From Opisthorchis felineus (lineage: Eukaryota > Platyhelminthes > Trematoda > Opisthorchiida > Opisthorchiidae), in the NCBI GenBank assembly GCA_004794785.1, contig SJOL01001501.1:656124-720123 (forward strand): a stretch of 64,000 nt of DNA, given 5' to 3'. The notes below the pieces were generated by a model. The model was not told the DNA's origin. It did no database searches and saw only the letters and a list, made by a program, of their open reading frames with translations. The translations under genes and the position numbers were made by a program. Shown piece by piece: positions 1-13,500 of the stretch; positions within the stretch are counted from its first letter, which is position 1, and each line of letters opens with the position of its first letter.

Positions 1-3000
1 TTATGCCCTGTTTGAACAAGGTTTGGCCAACAGGTTTTTCACCGTTGAGCCAGCAAACACACGGCGGGGACATGGTAAGAAGATTTTCAAGCTCAGAGCG
101 ATCACTTTTATTAGGCAAAATTTTTTCTCATTTCTTGCAGCAGCTGCGTGGAATAACCTTATTCCGACGGTTGTTCACGCTCCTTCTAGAACCCACTTCA
201 AAGCACTATTAGACACGTTTCTATACGTGTCCTCGTGCTGACAAACATACTGCCCCGCGCTGGAAACTTAAAGAGCAGTGCTATACCCTTTTTTCGCTTG
301 TGCCTTTCAGGTGAACGACAGCCGCTGAACGACAAGAACAAAGCCGACCCGGGAAACTTGGGCAAAAGCCTCGATCCTGTGTATCAATCCGTGAATCCGT
401 GAATCCGTGATCCGTGAAAGTGACCTGAGTGGACCATCGGTAAGGCAAGGGTAGAATCCCGTGTGAGGGCTGACCTCCACTACACCAGCTTCCGAAATAA
501 GTTAACGGTGACGGTCCAATCTACGTGGCCAGTTCCCATGTTTATTGTTCACATGAATGCTGCGTGGCTAGTCTTTGTAACCCGGTAGTGGAACTCTGCA
601 AAGGTTATTGTGAGCTCTTTGCGGTTCTCTCAGCGCTTCGCTTGCTTCTGTACAGGATATACCATGTGGGATTCCTCATTAGATAGGCGGCCACCACTTA
701 TGTTGTTGGCGCATTTCTACCACCCTTTCTCACAGTGGAATTTGTGGAAGACTTTCTCCTCCGAAGACTTCCAGGTGTGTGTTTCTACGTATAGATTGAA
801 AGATGTCTTGGATCCAACCAGTACAAAAATCCGGGAATTTCTTACCTCAACCACCCCTTCTGTGATCCTGTCTCGCAAATGGTGCTGGCTGCATCAATGA
901 GGAGCTTTCTCTATGGTGCTTGGGTTTGCTTTGGTGATACCTCTGCCGCTGTTCGGAGAACAACTCACACACGTGAAGGATGCCTTCTGATTCAATTGTT
1001 TTAATGCTTAGCAGCTCCTAAATTGATCACACAAATGGGTTACACAATTTTAAGTTTATCATTTGTTTCCGCTGGCCGTTGAAGCATACACGCTTATTAA
1101 TTAATCAAACACTACATTATAATCCCATTGCAATATTTTTGTCAAGGTATGTGATATCTGACACTGAAATAAAGGCGAAAGGATTTCGGCACAAACAAAT
1201 CAGCTATTTGTTTTGATTATAGAAATACAAGTTATGCCCGATTTTTATTTTAGGTAAACGTTTTTTGACCACTTTTAGAGTCTTAGTTCTACTGAGAAAG
1301 TGGCATCTCAATGGTTTCATTGCAAGGATTTTCTCGGGAGTTTTTTGAACTATCGACCCAATATTGCGCCAGTGAAATTAATGACGCAGCACAAAAGATC
1401 AGTGGTGCATGAACACCTAACGAGGCTTCAGTGATAAGAGACTAGATAGGATGGAAGAACATGTAGAATATGCATATATATCTTCTTAGCCAGCTGTGAA
1501 CAACACAACGACATCTAGAGACATGACTGTGGTGTGCGTAATAGAGGGATGAATGAGGTCATTCATATCCAAAGAAGCTACCACCTTATTACAATTAGTT
1601 GGATATTCGTTTGCACAACGTGCATGCATCATGTAGTTCCAAGCTCACGACACCCACACTGATGGAACAAAAGGCGAAAATACGGATAAGAAAGTAATTC
1701 TATGTGATGCAGCGTGACGCGTGATATGACACTGTCCCTATGCAAATCCCATCAAAGCACTTGAGCCACCCTAACAGCACCTGTGTCTACTCAATGAGTT
1801 CAAGTTCATTCTCGTGCCACCACTGGTGTGGCACGAGACGACAAACAAACGACTTCATGGATGGGTATGCCAGGGAGTTGGAAGCAGTTGTGAATACTCT
1901 TCCTCTTAAATTTAACAACGGTGGGGCTCCAAAGAACTACAGCCAAATCGGTGACTTGAATCACTAAGGGATTGGTTGCAAGGACACTAAAACCTGCCTT
2001 ATGTCCCTGGGGGTGGGCTTCACCTAGCTCAAAATGGATCTGAACCTGCAACACAAGCCTGTTAACCATGAGAAAAGCAATTTGTAAATCTCGATAAACC
2101 TGACGGATGTTCCTTTCCGCGTTTGTGGGCATTAACACAACGTTTGACTCCATAAACGACGTTATACTACCAGGAGAAATTCAGGTGGAACCGTTCTCAA
2201 TCTGAAGCCAATGCAGTGAAAAGGTGGAAAACCTACCCTTGACAAGCTAATTAGGGTGTTTACAACGGACCGTTTTTGTACTGAGGTTCACTGCGACTTA
2301 TAACGCATTACCTCTAATTCATCTAAACTACCAGGCTGGTTTCGCCGAAATCCTCTCTTAGCTTGAGAAGAGTAAAAATCCCGTGTGGTATAGGGAATTC
2401 CTAGACTTATTGCAAAATTTGGCAGAGTAAGTTGTAGATATAGACGGTCAAACAAAGCTGAGAATCTGGATTTAAAGCAACCGGTGGAAAATAGAACTAG
2501 GTATACAGGAAAGCACTTCATGCGCTCACAGATGGATTGCGTAGCATAACCCTGAAATCCACAGACACAGCACCAGTAGCTACTAGTAGGCTAATGATCT
2601 GTCTGGATGTTCATAGAAAATTCCAAACCTTAGTATCAAGCAAACATATGAAAACAGATTAAAAGAAAAACTGCTTCACTTAGGCACTAAATTCAGACGA
2701 CAAAACTTGAAGAAACCCAGTGGCTAAAGACTCCACGGGTTGCTGAAATCAAAGTCAGCTATAAGCTCGGTCACCGAAATCTGTTAAATTTTGGACGCCG
2801 GAAAGTCGCAGAAGGATGGCTGGTAAACAAAGGTTCGCAAGGACAAATGATACTTCTCAGTTGCTTATTTGGAGTATTTCAGCCTTGAATCTTTGGCCCA
2901 AAGTCAAGACGAGAGAGGACAGTGTGGTGAGAAGATAAAGACTTAATTATACAAGGATTCGGGTAATACGGTTTATTTGTTTGCTAATAATTACTCAGGA

Positions 3001-6000
3001 ATATTTGTCCAAAAAGGACCAGATTTGAATTCTGAGAAGCTGCAGGGAATTAAGGTGCAACCTACGTTACAAAAACACAACTATGTGAAGGTAACAGAGA
3101 CTTCGAGCTTCGGTCTTCTGCTCACATTGTTTTACGGAGAGTTCGACAACAGTGGAAGAGGATTCGTTGCACTTTCCTCTACTACTACAACCAGGTTTCT
3201 CTGTTAGTGTCCTTATCATACCGAGTTGGTTTTGCAGATGCTGACTGTGTGATGTTGGTGTCACGTTGTAGTTTTCTGCATAGAGATGGTGTATGTCTTC
3301 ACTCTGATGCGGCCCACCTGTGGCTAATGTTTTTAATTGCCGCTAAGTTTAGCACGCAGCCTATCATCCGAGCTAATACTCCAAATGTCTGATAACAGGA
3401 TGAATAGGACGTAAACCAAAAAATAACACGTATTTGTTCACCAAATTATTGTGCCACTTAGGCTTTCTCTAGTATTCAGTGTAGTTATAAGTCAGCAGTT
3501 ATTTAAAAAAGCAAGACCATAAGTTAGTGACAAACAGCCTACAGAAAAAAATATTACTAGGTCAAAAGCCCAGAAAATTAACTTCTGACAGCTGCTACGG
3601 GCCGCTTTGGCAATAAATTGACCAATCTCTTAGTGGAACTGCTTCAACCTCGCGGACCTAAGGAGTCTTTATTCAACAGAGTTAACTATTAATCTCAGTC
3701 AGATATAAGTCACAGGGAAAACAGTCCAAGGTTATTTTGACTCACAGTTCACGAGAGGCAGTTCCGAAGGTTCCTATTCCGTCGAAACACCATGCACGAA
3801 GAGAAGGTTCTACTTTCCTGGTATTCACACTCCCGTAAGCGCAATATCAATCCACTTATGTGAAAAGATTGGTTCAGTGTTTACATATAAAATTTTGCTG
3901 GCGTTGGAGAGTAGCAATAAAGAGTATTGTTCAGCCAGAAAATTCACGACAACAGTCACTCAGAAAAAGTGCTAAGTCCTTTCGAACCCAAAGGCCTGTG
4001 TGTCTGTTTACTAAAACAAACTTTGTACAGTAATGCGACCAATAATAAAATGGAGAAAAGTGATGATACTAAGTAGGAGGGATAGCAGCTTATAAGTGAT
4101 ACAATAGACATTTCATCCTGAAGGTGCAGCCAATCTACACAGAAAAGCCGAAAAGCACTCTACAGCTCACTTGTCTTTATTAGGAGCCATCAGAATTGCG
4201 CGTCTCACGAAACTTCACGTAGTCTCAAACCCATAACATCTCGGCTAGTTGTTTGAACACTTAACGTTGGGTCACGAGTGGCATGAGGATCACACTGCCA
4301 ACAAAGAATAAAAGTTACTCACACTACTAACAAATTATGAATAGCTGGAGGAAAGAATAAAATTCATCGAACGGGTGAATCTTCCATCTGAGAAGTCGCG
4401 GCTCGATGAGCCAGCCAACACATGGGGCTACGCGATGTGGATCCCGTGGCTGAAGGAAGAGCGACACTAAATCCTGTATAAGTGCGAGTCACTCACACTG
4501 CTAATCAGCCACTCATGGTCAAACCGTTATTGTTCAAGCTACAAACCGGGAGGTCGCAAGTCCCCGAGGGATGCGCGATCCTGATGGCTCCCGATAAGGA
4601 TGAACCGGCTATACAGTGCTTCTCGGCTCTTCAGTAAAGATTGGCTTCACTTGTAGTAAGAAACACGTATTTAAGAATTATTTTGATACTTTTGTTTTCT
4701 CGGCGGAACCGTTGAAATTCCTGTTAGAATAAAGAGTGGCTTTCTATAGAGGAAAATGTTGGTAGCTCAGGTAGCGTAGAGTGGCTTAGTGAACTGGACG
4801 AACAGCATTAAGTACAACCTCGGAAGGCCAATTAACCCCTCTTAAATGAACATTGTTTTGTGGGCTCAAGGGTCAGACTTCCTAATATTCTTCAGATTTT
4901 TATTCTTAAACTTGGTCTTGTGGGTAAATGGGTTCATCTCTCTCAGGTGCTACCACCAACCGCTCTTGGAATCCAACAGCCGGGTCAACGGTGTCGCACT
5001 TCAACCCAGTTCTCCATGTCTCAGACAGGCTTTCTCAACGGGGACTTTTTCGGGGAAGATCTTTCCTCAGAGCAAAATACCGCATATGTGTTTGTACGTG
5101 TGTGAGTTGACAGATTAGGGATAAAGAGATTCCTTGCCGAGTTTCCTTCAACAGGAGGAGTGAAAATCGACGCGGGACTTTTTGGTTTACATTGTCATTG
5201 TACATTAGTAGAGTACAGCAACGTAGTAAACTCGGAGAGCGCTTATTCATATCTTGTGGTCAAAAGAAACAAATTTACTGCTACGAAAAATCGACACCAA
5301 GTGGTTAGTTAATACAGATTATTGCTAATCCGCCAAATCTACATTTCGATGGCTAGTGAAACGGGAGTTATCTACCGTAAACGTGGGGCTTGTAAGAGTG
5401 CAAATACGTTGGCAAAAAGTGATAGAAAATAAGCATACTTAGACACTTGAAAAAGGTTTTTCCGTGTCCGGCACATTTCTGTGATAAGCAGTGGAGTGCA
5501 CATGTGAAAAATGTCACACCGATCTTACGGTCACTAATTATTGAATCGCGAGGCCCAAATCTTTTTCTCCTGTTTGGTGGTGGAGCACAAGAAGCTCCCA
5601 CATGCACAATAGTTTATTGGAAAAAATAACTATATTCATTCAGAATCAGATGATTTTTTGTTATAAACGAAACCCGTATAATTTTTACGCCGACACTAGT
5701 AAGTCGCTCAATGTTGAAGGGCAAGATAGGCTGTTGGAGGCGGGCCTCTAATATCTGTCGAAATATCAGGTTTTAAGAAGGAACACGGCTATGCGACAAA
5801 CTTGATATATCCACTTGGTACGGATACGACATATTCCGGATACTGAGTGTTCGAAATGCCTGGAAAGGCAAACGTCTCTTTAGGTTATTCCAGAAATCAA
5901 AGACTTCCTCTTCTAAGACTTTGCGCCCTATTACGTCAAGCAAACTAAAGCTAATTGGACAAGTTTTGCAGTATACCAATCAGACCATTGAGGACATCCC

Positions 6001-7449
6001 AAACTCAGGGACATTTTACCTTCCCCTTTGGCATCCTCCGCTGGCCTGTTTTACTGCACTTTATGAGCCTGAAAAACTCCGAAAAATATTTCAAAAACCT
6101 TGCAAGGGATATAAATGGCAGTTAGTTTACTAAATGAGGGCGGAAAACATGAGAGAAAGCCAGAGGGCAGAATGCAATTGGAAACAGTTTGGAACCGACT
6201 GAGGACTTATCGTTTCAGAAGGGCTTGGTAGATCAATTGTTCACCAAGCCCTCCTGAAACGATAAATTATGGTTACATCGAACGCAGCAAGATGAAATGT
6301 GCAGTGTCCTCAATTGCTTATTTTTGTAGTGTTCGGCTGATGAGTTCTATTTGTTCCAGATAAATTTAGTAACGTGCAATAAATCAATGGCCGAATATTA
6401 TTTTCAGTTTTACATTTTGTTCATTTTTAGCCCGGTCAGAATGCTGGTTCTTCATCTGGTGAGCGACATATGACTTCTTCCTCTACAGCCCTTGTACATA
6501 GCAGTCACTTACACAGTACAGCTTTTAATGAAGTACCTTTTTTGCAAGCATCATCAGTCTAACACAAGTTTTGGATTTTAGCTGTACGGGAAAATGCAGC
6601 TGAATTTTTAAAACCATACAGGGAACGATCAGGGTAGTGGATGTATGGGAAGTGTGGTAATCCAACTCCAAGCGCTTTTTCACTACCGCATCGACAGATC
6701 TCCAATATGCAACGCAGTCCTTTTGATTTCGCGGCGTAAATGATAACTAAGGGCAGTTGAGTTGCCCGACAGCATCATTCTGTGAATGTGATGTTTTGTT
6801 ACCATTGCATTGCTGTGTAAGGGAATATGTCTAATAGCGACGTGAACTTTGGCGAAAAAACTGCTTGCCGGATAAACAACTGAACTGATCGGCAGCAAAT
6901 TCAGGTGAATTAGGACTGAACCATGGTAAGAAGCCATCAGGAGTCGAAGGTCGGGTGATAGTGAACCGTGGAATTTATCGGCTGGTATTAGATACTACAC
7001 AATGCAAATTTTAGATCATGGATAAAGAAACAGGGTGAGATGCACGTTATCATTGAACCTAACGCGGTAATTAGTATGAACCAATAGGGGATAGCCCGAG
7101 AAACGTTAGAACAATATGCGTCAGCAGGTATAACCAGATATAGACTGAGGTGAACAAACAGGTTGCATGGGAATTTGAGGCTCAACTGCTGACCTAGACC
7201 GACAGCTATCAGATAGGGTATTTCCTCTCTATCAGCTCATCTGAAAGAAACCACTAAAATCCTGATGTAATAGGGGTTAGTGAAATTCTGCAAAGAAGTA
7301 TTTTGTACTGGTTGCGATCTCCATGTTAGGGTGGGGATCATTTACAGTGAGGACTGCTAGAAGGGTACTGTGCAATTCCTCGCCAGATTCTGTTCGGGCC
7401 TGATGTGCTACAATGCCTTTCGCTGTTCCAACCCATTCTACTCCAATAG
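1..7449. other. Non-coding stretch upstream of the first recognised exon
   Basis: No protein-coding block I can support. Open frames are short and look like chance. It probably is myosin VII intron or 5' region. It contains one near-perfect hairpin at 6207-6265 (listed separately). Two ATG/GTAAGA contexts (around 70 and 6923) could be a one-codon initiator exon, but nothing else supports them. Confidence 0.6.
6207..6265. repeat. Near-perfect inverted repeat (23-bp arms, 13-nt loop)
   Basis: Left arm 6207-6229 and right arm 6243-6265 are reverse complements with a single mismatch, separated by 13 nt. The transcript would fold into a hairpin of the size of a microRNA precursor stem, but it could equally be a small foldback element. 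I see no second copy in the window. Confidence 0.75.
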
Positions 7450-7563
7450 GGGGACTATGTATGGCTTCCACCGCAGAAACCCTCGGAATTTGCCGTACCC
7501 ATTGGCGCCGTAGTCAAAGAAGTACAATCTGATGGATTTCTGGTTGAAGATGATGATGGGACA
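7450..7563 (+). CDS. MYO7A: Myosin VII exon 1 of this list: N-terminal SH3-like subdomain
   Basis: Encodes 38 residues beginning [20 protein letters not shown], matching the GDHVW...VPIGAVVK start of animal myosin VIIa. The exon opens after a pyrimidine-rich tract and AATAG; the TAG is in frame, so the exon cannot extend upstream. It ends at ACA before a GTAAGT donor, phase 0. Vertebrate MYO7A also has an exon starting at GDxVW preceded by a very short exon with the initiator Met, so a tiny upstream coding exon is expected. Confidence 0.9.
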
Positions 7564-10500
7564 GTAAGTCTTTTCTTCTCCGAAACGTGATCCGTCTCCA
7601 TCCTATTTGAGTGATGTGTGGTAACAATGAGTTGATCACTCCTTGATACTAGGACATAAGTCGAATAGCAACTGAGAATAACGCCAATTGTTATTAGCCG
7701 CAGCACAAGTCTTGGATACTGGAAATTTATTTCCGTAAGACCATGGCAGTTAGGGGTGACCGTTATGATCATGTGGCCTGAAAGTGTGCAAAACTATGGT
7801 ACCGATTAATCACACATACAATCATTCAAAAGGAAGTCTGGAATGAAAGTGGCGAGCTTGCATATCTTGCACCATATGTACGCAAATGGACAGACGATGT
7901 ACCGAGAACAGCATAAAACCCGTGATAAACAAGATAACCAAACTTCAGATTTTTATGCATAATGTCTAGTTAGAACAATGGTCGTTTACCTCGTTGTATT
8001 ATGATAGCTGAAAATATGACATGGATGTTAATATTCCCTTAGACACAATAGTGCTTACTAAGTTTGACTGACCCCGAACACTTAAATCTTATTCTGACCA
8101 CATGGTCCAAAGAAAGCTTTTAACTAGTCAACCTATGGGTTTCTCCATTTGGTTATCCTTGAGCTGGTCTTCACTTTTCTGCATCATCGGTCTTCATTTG
8201 GGCTTTCATTGGCAAATGCTACTGACTGTTATGATCCATTTACGAATTAACGAGGCAAATTGAGTCAATCAAACGCAATCGCATTTCTCAATAAATCACT
8301 AGCATAAGACAGGTTATCATGCGATGGCAAGATAATGTTGTGAGGATACCTCAGATTTTCGGGGGTATTCGAAAGCTTGCTTGACAATTGTCTGGGCCGC
8401 GACCACGTAAACACTACAAGCATAGTCATACTGAAACTGCGATCAGCTTGAATAAACCCCCTGAAAAAAGCTAAATGGGAGCGAAAGCTGTGGCGACAGC
8501 CTAACAGAAAATTACGGTTTATTGGAGATGACCAAAGTTAAGGGCTCGCGGGTTGAAAGAAGTCGAATGGATTGTATCTTCCATCCGATCGGGGTAACCT
8601 GCCTTAGTGGGAAGGCTCCAGAAATACTCTTTCAGATTACGGTAGAAAAAGATGTGTAGGGTAAAAGCCGGACTATTAGCACGTGATGTGGTCAGGTTCT
8701 AGTTACTTACTATTGAGGCCTTGAAAGCAATGGATCAGCAGCAGCTCGGTAACCTGCCTAGTTACGTTTTAGCGAGTACAGTTCACAGGAAACATTGTGG
8801 CGATAACCAAGGAAATAACTGATTAAGGTTTTTTTGTGCCCCCTGTTTTTGACCGCTTTTCAAAGATCCCGTCTGTTTTTATCTTTGAAGGTAGTGAAGG
8901 TCTCCAAACAAACAGAACTAAAGCCAATGCATCCGTCGTCCGTGGATGGAGTTGACGACATGATCGCCCTAGGTGAACTGAACGAGGGTGGTATACTAAG
9001 AAATTTGCATATTCGATACAAACAAAACAAAATTTACGTGAGTTTTAGGTTGCTTTCAAACAGGCTAATGCTGATTTCTTTCCAAGCATAACTGACAATT
9101 CCTTTTAAAATGACTTCTCCTTGTCCACCTGTTAGAACTTACTTGAAAAATGTCAATCTATGCATGGAATTAACTAACGTTTTGTGTTAGTCGTGCACAA
9201 ATCCTAACAAAGGCGTGCAAGATTAATAAAACGATATTCAACTAAAAATTTCTCTTTACCTAACTTGTGCATCCAATATTAGTTCAAATAGAACAGCCGA
9301 ATTCACCTGTACGCAGAACAACAAGAAGGATCAGCGTGGTAAGAGCGTCAAATTATCTGGTTTATTTCACAAGTATCTTCCTTATCAGTGACACTATCAG
9401 GTTCAAGATAATTTAAGCAGCTGGAGAGAATAGTTTTCCTTCAACCATCCCGAATACACACCACCAGCTTTGAAACAACTTATAAACTAGATAATCAGTA
9501 TTTACAGATGGCTCCCCTACTTCTGTGGAGCAAAAGTGTACACTGGCTAGGAGCAACAAACGATTAAGTTGGAACCTCAACCTCAGCTGTTATGATCGAG
9601 GTCCATACATCTTCAGAATAGTAGTATTCTGAATACATACGGTCAGCGCAGCAAAGCAGGACGGAATTAGCGCCATACTGCTGGGGTAATTTGCACACTG
9701 GAACCCGGAAGTGAAATAGACAAAACCTTTGCTTAAGAGTGGCGGTGGTTCTACGGTTTTCGTTCCTCTGTTTGTCCACACCGAAGAGTCTGGCTGGACA
9801 TGAGTTCCGTTCTTGTTAGATATTGTCAGTAGGAAATTTCCTTGTACGTAATGACCTCACGTGCATCATTTGCTCAAGAAGATACACCAGTCAATATGGA
9901 TATGGATTTTGGCTGAACGTTCCTGCAGGGATTTGAGTTGCCACCTGACTCTCTTCAGCTTAGCTCAGCGGGATAGCCAAGAACAGTGAGGTGGTGTGGG
10001 TCGCCGCTGCCTGTGGCACCCAATAATGTGGGAGTAAGGTGGAACGTGGGTTTATGAAACGAACAGAAACAAAACGGAGAGAGCGGGTTAATATAATATG
10101 GAATTGCTAATTGATCAGGTGACTGTTGATCTGTTCGCCAAGCTTGACAACTGACATCTTCAATGCGTTGAAGATGTCTCTTCGAATGGTGACGAAACGT
10201 CTCAAGTCAACTGCCAACCTTGGCGAACACTCACTTGATCAATTACCAATGAATTCACCTGAGCTACCCAAATTCCATCACATTACTAAATATTGAATTT
10301 CTGAAGCTTATTATGGTCATGCGTATGAAGATTTACCGTCATCCTATCACGGCACTACGTATTTTTAAGAATGGTTAGTGGTGCGAACCAAGATGTCAGG
10401 CATGCATTGACCCATTGTCGCAACTTAGGCTACTATGCACCTCCCCATCGAGCCAACTGAATGTAACTTTCCGTCCGGCTTTCCTAAACTAACCCAGCAT

Positions 10501-13500
10501 TATATGAGGCAAAAAGTAGACACTGGCAGTATCGGCGTGATCGTCGGGTTCTTCAGCTCTCATCACATCAATACGAACCAAAATTGCATGTATAGAAAGA
10601 GTAGCTACCTCAGCTTCCGAAATAAGATGGCAGACCTTGAGTTGCCCAATAAAATATGTACTGTCGTGAACCGTCGAGTTTCCAGGTCTCCAATCCTCAG
10701 GCAGTCTTCCGTAAACATCTGTTCATTGAGGTTCGCGGAACAATTATATTTTCGCCATGTCTTGATTTTTATAAACGAACATCACATCGAACTTACTGGC
10801 TCCCACTCGTCGTTAGTTTGTCATATCGTTTGTTTCCATACCAGTTAACCCCAAAAGCTGAACATCAGTCTGTTAGAGAGGATATTTCAACTGCGTATAA
10901 GTGTAACATCTGCACAAAGTAGTCCACTAGGATGACTCCAGGCTCGTCGGCCAGGTTGAGTGGTGTACCCAGTCAGTGTTTCTATTTATCCGATCCACTT
11001 AGTATCGCTTATTGGGATCAAGAACTTTGACGGCTATGGCATTAACTTCATCTTCCTGTTTTGCTTATAAGCTGGATGCAGTGCAAATTAGAATTATACC
11101 TCATGATACCTGTTAGAACAATCATGCTTGTTTTAGTTGCCTTGGCAGTCGGGTGATTTGGTAGGGGACGTAATCCATGAAGCTGTTATGAGAATGCAAC
11201 ACGGGTTAGAGGTTTACATATTCGTCAAAAATGTTCGACAGCGTATACTTTCTTACTAGTGTACATCGTCCTACGTTTCTTTCCGGACGCATACACCGGT
11301 AGGTGTCACGTACATTACACAGTTCATATTTTGAGACAAGGTAGCCAATGATAAAAATATTTTGAGGGAGTTGTGAATAACAGCAGATGAATATTGAGGG
11401 CTTTGACTGTGCACTGTGCATGTACTACAAGTAAAATCCATATCGAAATAATCATTGACAACTGGAGGGACAACTTCATACGATGAATTGCCCTATCCTG
11501 TCCCCGAATTACGTCTGATAAAACAGAATGCCTTGAGCAAAACAAGCCGAGATAAACAACTAGTTTCATAACTGATGGTGGGATTTGCACTAGCTAATAA
11601 CGAGGTAAATAACTGGTTCGCATGTGGAAGTAAACTGGGATTAGTCGTTGTCACCTATTCAGACTGAGTGAGGTGGCCCACCTATATTAATAACAAAGCT
11701 GATGAGCCCCAAGAAGGGCGAAACCTGTCGTGGGCTGTCAAAGAGTTTTCAGCAACCTGGTGAGTAGTTTCCTTCATGAAAATATACTGCGATATCTCGA
11801 ATATCGTACCAACTGAAACATGAGGCGGCCTTTGTGCAGCACATTCAGTTGAAGAACATCATAAACGAGAGATTCACTCGAGTCTCAAGTGAAAACCAAA
11901 GTAGATTTGCAAATGAGTATATTTGTCGTAACAAAGCTTTGGATTTGGTTGGGATACCAAAGCACAAGGCAAGTTGGACGAAAAAAATCGTTCAGCTGCA
12001 GCACCTTTTTGGTGCTTAACTGCCATGCCACCAGAAGGAAGCACGAGGGCTGGGATACTGCCAGGTTCCCCAAGCCTAGACAGGAGAAGCCGAGATGCAA
12101 AGGTCTGGTTCGAACCACGGTCCTTCCGGTCAATAAATTCGCGCTCTAACCACTGAGCCATCTCGCCCCATCTCACCAGCTACGCCAAAATAAAAAAAGA
12201 CGAGTCGGATAAGATCAAGTGGTTGATGCCAGACAGAAAACCAAATCCGCTTGATCTCTACCACGGATCCATAAAATTCACCACAACTATTTTCATTGAA
12301 TTGCCCACCGGCACCACTGGTTTAAATGACAGTAGAATCAACGTGAGTGAGCCCCTCCGGCTGGCCACATTGAGGAGGAGAACTTTTGCGCCAGTGGTAC
12401 TGAGCATGAAGAGTTGACCAGAGAAAAAAGAAAGAACACTTTGATTGATTCAATTATCGAATCACAAATCAGTAGGATGTATTGTGTTTATTTAGCCACA
12501 TAAAGCTAGATGGTAGCTTATCATATGGTCAGCAGATCAATGAACTCAAGCGGCGGGAACGTTATCAGAAATTAACTATCATTCTCTGCAATGTTGATGG
12601 CTAATCGTGCTGTACAGTTTATTGGATTGTTGTTTTTAGTTGCCATGACATCGAAAATTGAAACCCCATGTCGGTGGCTGGATGAACCGAGGACCATAGT
12701 TAACCTAATTATTATCAATATTATTAGCCAATTATGCATAATTTTGCCTGCTGTGGCAACACCGCATCTTCAAAACTCGAACATCTCGTTCAGTTTTCTG
12801 GTCATCCAATCAGCACGTAGCATTTTCTCACGGATGCTTTCACGCGCACATCTGTCACCACCTCATGAAAACACAACGAGCGTCGTTCTCCCCTTGGCTT
12901 CGTGGGTGCGACAGGCAAGTGAACTTAATCCCCCCTGCTCCTTGGGCGCAGCAGCACATGGGTGCAACTGAGTCATACAATGAGGCGCACGGTGCATCTG
13001 ATCCTCTTAAGAATGTGGGGTAGACAGACCAGTGGAGCTTCAACAATCGGAGCGCGGAATCGGCGGTGAGTGTGCACAGACATGCAAAGTTGGCGAGGCC
13101 TACCCAAGTTCGACAGCCTAACGATCCATGGCTGTCGGTGGTTTTCATGTGCAGTGAGGACGCGAAGTTGGACTGTCAGTCTTCTTCCTGTCACCGGCAC
13201 GAAAGATCGCTCCCCTTGAAGCCGTAAGCGGTTGCAAGCAGAACGAGTCAGGCGACCTTTTTTTGCAGTTGATTGGATATTAGGCTGTCGGCGTGGGTGT
13301 CAATGAAAGTTGGATCAGTGAAGGGTCGCCAGGCCGTTACTTCTCTACTGGATTGCCTTCCCTACGCATCGACGAAAGGCAGACAGACCTCGATGGTTCA
13401 ATCATAGAGGCTTGTCTGGCATGTTTCTCAACGGATCAAGGAGTGCTTACTATTAATTAGTATGTTGAGTGCGGACAGAACGCAGATGCTGTTGTCAGAT

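Noticed and set aside
65..75. ATG followed by GTAAGA as the initiator exon
   Set aside because: Only one codon of evidence; a similar site exists at 6923 and neither can be favoured.
9955..9985. TAGCTCAGCGGGATAGCC as a tRNA box A
   Set aside because: No box B at the right distance and no cloverleaf.
12100..12172. tRNA-like sequence with boxes A and B
   Set aside because: It is the head of a dispersed SINE with a shared body at other sites; no acceptor-stem pairing or anticodon arm that would make a functional tRNA.
12591..12971. 126-codon plus-strand frame with a hydrophobic start
   Set aside because: Looks like a signal peptide or membrane segment by chance; no splice context or family similarity.
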